From Chlamydiota bacterium (lineage in GTDB: Bacteria; Auribacterota; UBA3054; B51-G9): a DNA stretch of 6,668 nucleotides. Below the pieces are notes generated by a model that was not told the origin of the DNA, did no database searches, and was given only the letters and a program-made list of their open reading frames with translations. Each line of letters begins with the position of its first letter. The stretch's first letter is position 1. Position numbers and translations under genes: made by a program. The stretch spans positions 1 through 6,668 of the forward strand of contig QMOL01000166.1 in the NCBI GenBank assembly GCA_003648225.1, written 5' to 3'. This document shows, in pieces, positions 4,758-6,668 of the stretch.

Positions 4758-6664
4758 GAGGCTGTTTCGGATTTCAGTGATTGATAATCAGTTTTGCCTG
4801 TGCCGAGGATTGGTATCGCGTCGATTTTCTTCACATAATTTATGCGTGATAAATTGCCGAAACCGGTTTCGCGTAAAATATTGTTAGCTTCATCAACTGA
4901 AATTTTCTCTGTTGTGAAGAGATAAATTTCAGGACGTTTGCCTTCTTCTTCTTTTGCGCTGACAGCGATTTTCTCCATTTCTTCATCACCTGACTGCCAT
5001 TTTTTTCGCAACGCGGTTTCTATTGCGGGCAGACTAATCATTTCGCCGCCGATTTTTATGAAACGTTTTAATCTGCCGGAAATAATTAAGGAACCGTTTT
5101 CGGTTAGAAAGCCGAGGTCACCTGTATTGTACCACAATTTTCCGTCTAATTCAATAAAAGGATTTGGCGGATTTTTTCCGTAATATCCTTTGAAAATACT
5201 ATCACCGCAAACAATAAATAATCCACGTTCACCCTGCGGTAAAACTTCTTGTGAATCAACATCAATAACACAAACTTTCACGCTGTCAAGCGGTCGGCCA
5301 ACGCCTTCCGGCTTTTCGTTTGGCCGAGTAATAGAAACGACGGGAGAACATTCAGTAATTCCGTATCCCTCCAATAAATTAGCGCCGGTTTTTAAATTTT
5401 CCACCGCGCGGAATAATTCTTCAGGCGCTTTTTCTGCTCCAACAACGAAAATTCTAACTGAATTTAATTGTTTTTCCTTTGCCGCTTTAATAATTCCGTT
5501 AACAAAAGTCGGTGTTCCGGGAATAATTGTGGCTTTCCAGTTTTTTATTCCCCGAGCTAGTTTGCGCGATTCAGTCGGATTAGGATAATAAGCTGAGCGC
5601 AATCCGATAAGAAACGGCAGTAAAGCTGTTATTGTTAAACCAAAAGAATGGAAAGGAGGAAGGAAACCGTAAATAACATCCTCATCTGTAAAATTTAAAA
5701 TTGTCGAACAGTCATTTATGTTTGTAAGAAGGTTTTTGTGGGAAAGTGGGACCCCTTTCGGCATCGCTTCCGACCCGCTTGTAAATAAAAGGATGGCGGT
5801 ATTTTCTTCTGAGACATTTTGCAGTTGAAGTTTCTTAATCAGAGATGCGGCAGATTTCGAGGAATTGAGTAAAGCGGCGAGTTTAGTTTTCAGGTTTATT
5901 TTTTTACGTTTCAGATTTTCAAGAAAAACTAACAAATGCTCGATTTCATCAAAAGCGACATTGTCGAGATTATCAACAAATTTCATTGAAGTTAAAATCG
6001 CTTTAATTTCTGAAATTTCAATCACATGCCGTAAATTCCTTTCGCCGAGTGTCCAGTTAATCATAACAGGGACTTTCCCGGCAAGCAAAGCCGCGAAAAA
6101 GATGATGTTTGCTCCGGCAGAAGCCGGGAGCATAATCCCGATTTTATCGCCCGGAAGTTTTTTTATAACTGAAGCGAGAACAAGTGCGGCAATTTTTGTT
6201 TTTTTATAAGATAAAACACCGGATAAATTATCAGCAATTGCCTGACAGTTTTTCATTCTGTCACAGATATTTAAAAAACATTCCTGGATTGTTTTTCCTT
6301 CGGGAGGGAGAACCGGTGGACGGTTTCTTACAGTGCCCCATTGCGATATTTGTTCATCGGTTTCATCTTCTGATTTTGTGTTTTTGCCGGCGGCAATTGT
6401 AATTACCGCGCCAACGGTTGTTAAATCGACGAGAGAAACGTCTTGAACATCAAATTTCAAATCCAGCCAGTCAATTACATCCGCCATTTCGAGAGAATCG
6501 AGTCCCAAATCTTTTCCAAGCAGCATTTCCGGTTTAATGGTTTCCGGAGAACGGTTAGTCATTCTCGCGAACTCATCAATCACGCCGTTTTTAATTGAAT
6601 TGGGAATATCGGAAATATTAATAAATTCCTGTTTTTTAATTCCGGCAATTTCAGGTTCTTTCAT
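4754..6664 (-). CDS. Acyl carrier domain fused to Aas-like acyl-ACP synthetase / AMP-forming acyl ligase
   Basis: The product is 636 residues from the visible ATG. It should adenylate a fatty acid with ATP and load it onto a phosphopantetheine thiol, possibly that of its own carrier domain. Residues 24-95 are an acyl carrier domain with DLGLDSLEM; Ser57 would carry phosphopantetheine. The ligase core shows the P-loop-like FTSGSEAMPKG (294-304), FHSFGLT, GAEKAPEE, GYGITECSPVVS (from 433, Glu438), YNTGD (Asp516), SGRLKRFIKIGGEMIS (Arg531) and the C-terminal GTGKTDY with the expected catalytic Lys624. These stretches resemble the synthetase half of E. coli Aas (2-acylglycerophosphoethanolamine acyltransferase/acyl-ACP synthetase) more than acetyl-CoA synthetases. 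The acyltransferase half of Aas is absent here, although it could lie upstream. Only four bases precede the ATG and that frame is open (ACA codon), so the true start could be outside the window. No terminator is evident after the stop. The substrate chain length is unknown. Alternative: a fatty-acyl-AMP ligase feeding a lipid or polyketide-like pathway. Confidence 0.9.
   Translation of the reverse strand: MKEPEIAGIKKQEFINISDIPNSIKNGVIDEFARMTNRSPETIKPEMLLGKDLGLDSLEMADVIDWLDLKFDVQDVSLVDLTTVGAVITIAAGKNTKSEDETDEQISQWGTVRNRPPVLPPEGKTIQECFLNICDRMKNCQAIADNLSGVLSYKKTKIAALVLASVIKKLPGDKIGIMLPASAGANIIFFAALLAGKVPVMINWTLGERNLRHVIEISEIKAILTSMKFVDNLDNVAFDEIEHLLVFLENLKRKKINLKTKLAALLNSSKSAASLIKKLQLQNVSEENTAILLFTSGSEAMPKGVPLSHKNLLTNINDCSTILNFTDEDVIYGFLPPFHSFGLTITALLPFLIGLRSAYYPNPTESRKLARGIKNWKATIIPGTPTFVNGIIKAAKEKQLNSVRIFVVGAEKAPEELFRAVENLKTGANLLEGYGITECSPVVSITRPNEKPEGVGRPLDSVKVCVIDVDSQEVLPQGERGLFIVCGDSIFKGYYGKNPPNPFIELDGKLWYNTGDLGFLTENGSLIISGRLKRFIKIGGEMISLPAIETALRKKWQSGDEEMEKIAVSAKEEEGKRPEIYLFTTEKISVDEANNILRETGFGNLSRINYVKKIDAIPILGTGKTDYQSLKSETAS
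6380..6595 (-). other. N-terminal acyl carrier (phosphopantetheine-binding) domain of the acyl ligase
   Basis: Residues about 24-95 of the ligase read as a four-helix acyl carrier domain: a first helix (SIKNGVIDEFARM), then DLGLDSLEMADVIDWLD around Ser57, and a last helix (TVGAVITIAAG). GLDS followed by Leu-Glu-Met is the standard attachment site for the 4'-phosphopantetheine arm. The domain lies before the adenylation domain, the reverse of the usual NRPS order. This fits a self-contained load-and-carry protein. A linker of about 30 residues, rich in Glu, Asp and Lys, follows. Confidence 0.87.
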
Positions 6665-6668
6665 TGTC

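Noticed and set aside
4938..6402. Four plus-strand open frames (4938-5183, 5190-5588, 5865-6209, 6184-6402)
   Set aside because: All are antisense to the acyl ligase, whose adenylation motifs cover this stretch. The products look like shadow translations.

Overview
The window holds three protein-coding genes, all on the minus strand and closely spaced. No RNA gene, mobile element, CRISPR array or integrase is visible. The DNA is AT-rich by eye. A large secreted parallel beta-helix protein with a PEP-CTERM-type C-terminus suggests an uncultivated, environmental Gram-negative bacterium. The chlamydial-Pmp-like repeat grammar and the anchor-Q-like segments would fit the PVC group (Lentisphaerota, Kiritimatiellota, Verrucomicrobiota). 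That placement is inference, because no taxonomic marker gene is present.

Layout in transcription order, from the right edge leftwards. (1) 6664-4754 encodes an acyl carrier domain fused to an Aas-like AMP-forming acyl ligase. Its start lies 4 bases from the window edge, so it may be incomplete at the 5' end. (2) After about 80 bases, which contain a good sigma-70-type promoter and a strong ribosome binding site, 4674-1054 encodes a 1206-residue exported protein. It has a signal peptide, two tandem beta-helix modules each closed by an anchor-Q-like segment, a calcium-binding-type Asp-rich linker between them, a C-terminal region of about 320 residues that I do not recognise, and a PEP-CTERM-like sorting tail. 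(3) One base after its stop codon begins a GT-C (family 39/PMT_2-like) membrane glycosyltransferase. It runs off the left edge after 350 codons.

Genes 2 and 3 look like one translationally coupled unit. A plausible but unproven reading is that the glycosyltransferase modifies the envelope or the PEP-CTERM protein itself. The acyl ligase points to lipid or acyl-chain metabolism and may be functionally separate, since the promoter lies between it and gene 2. I found no clearly new multi-gene system. The points most worth following are the repeat architecture of the large protein, its unrecognised C-terminal region, and its tight coupling to the glycosyltransferase.
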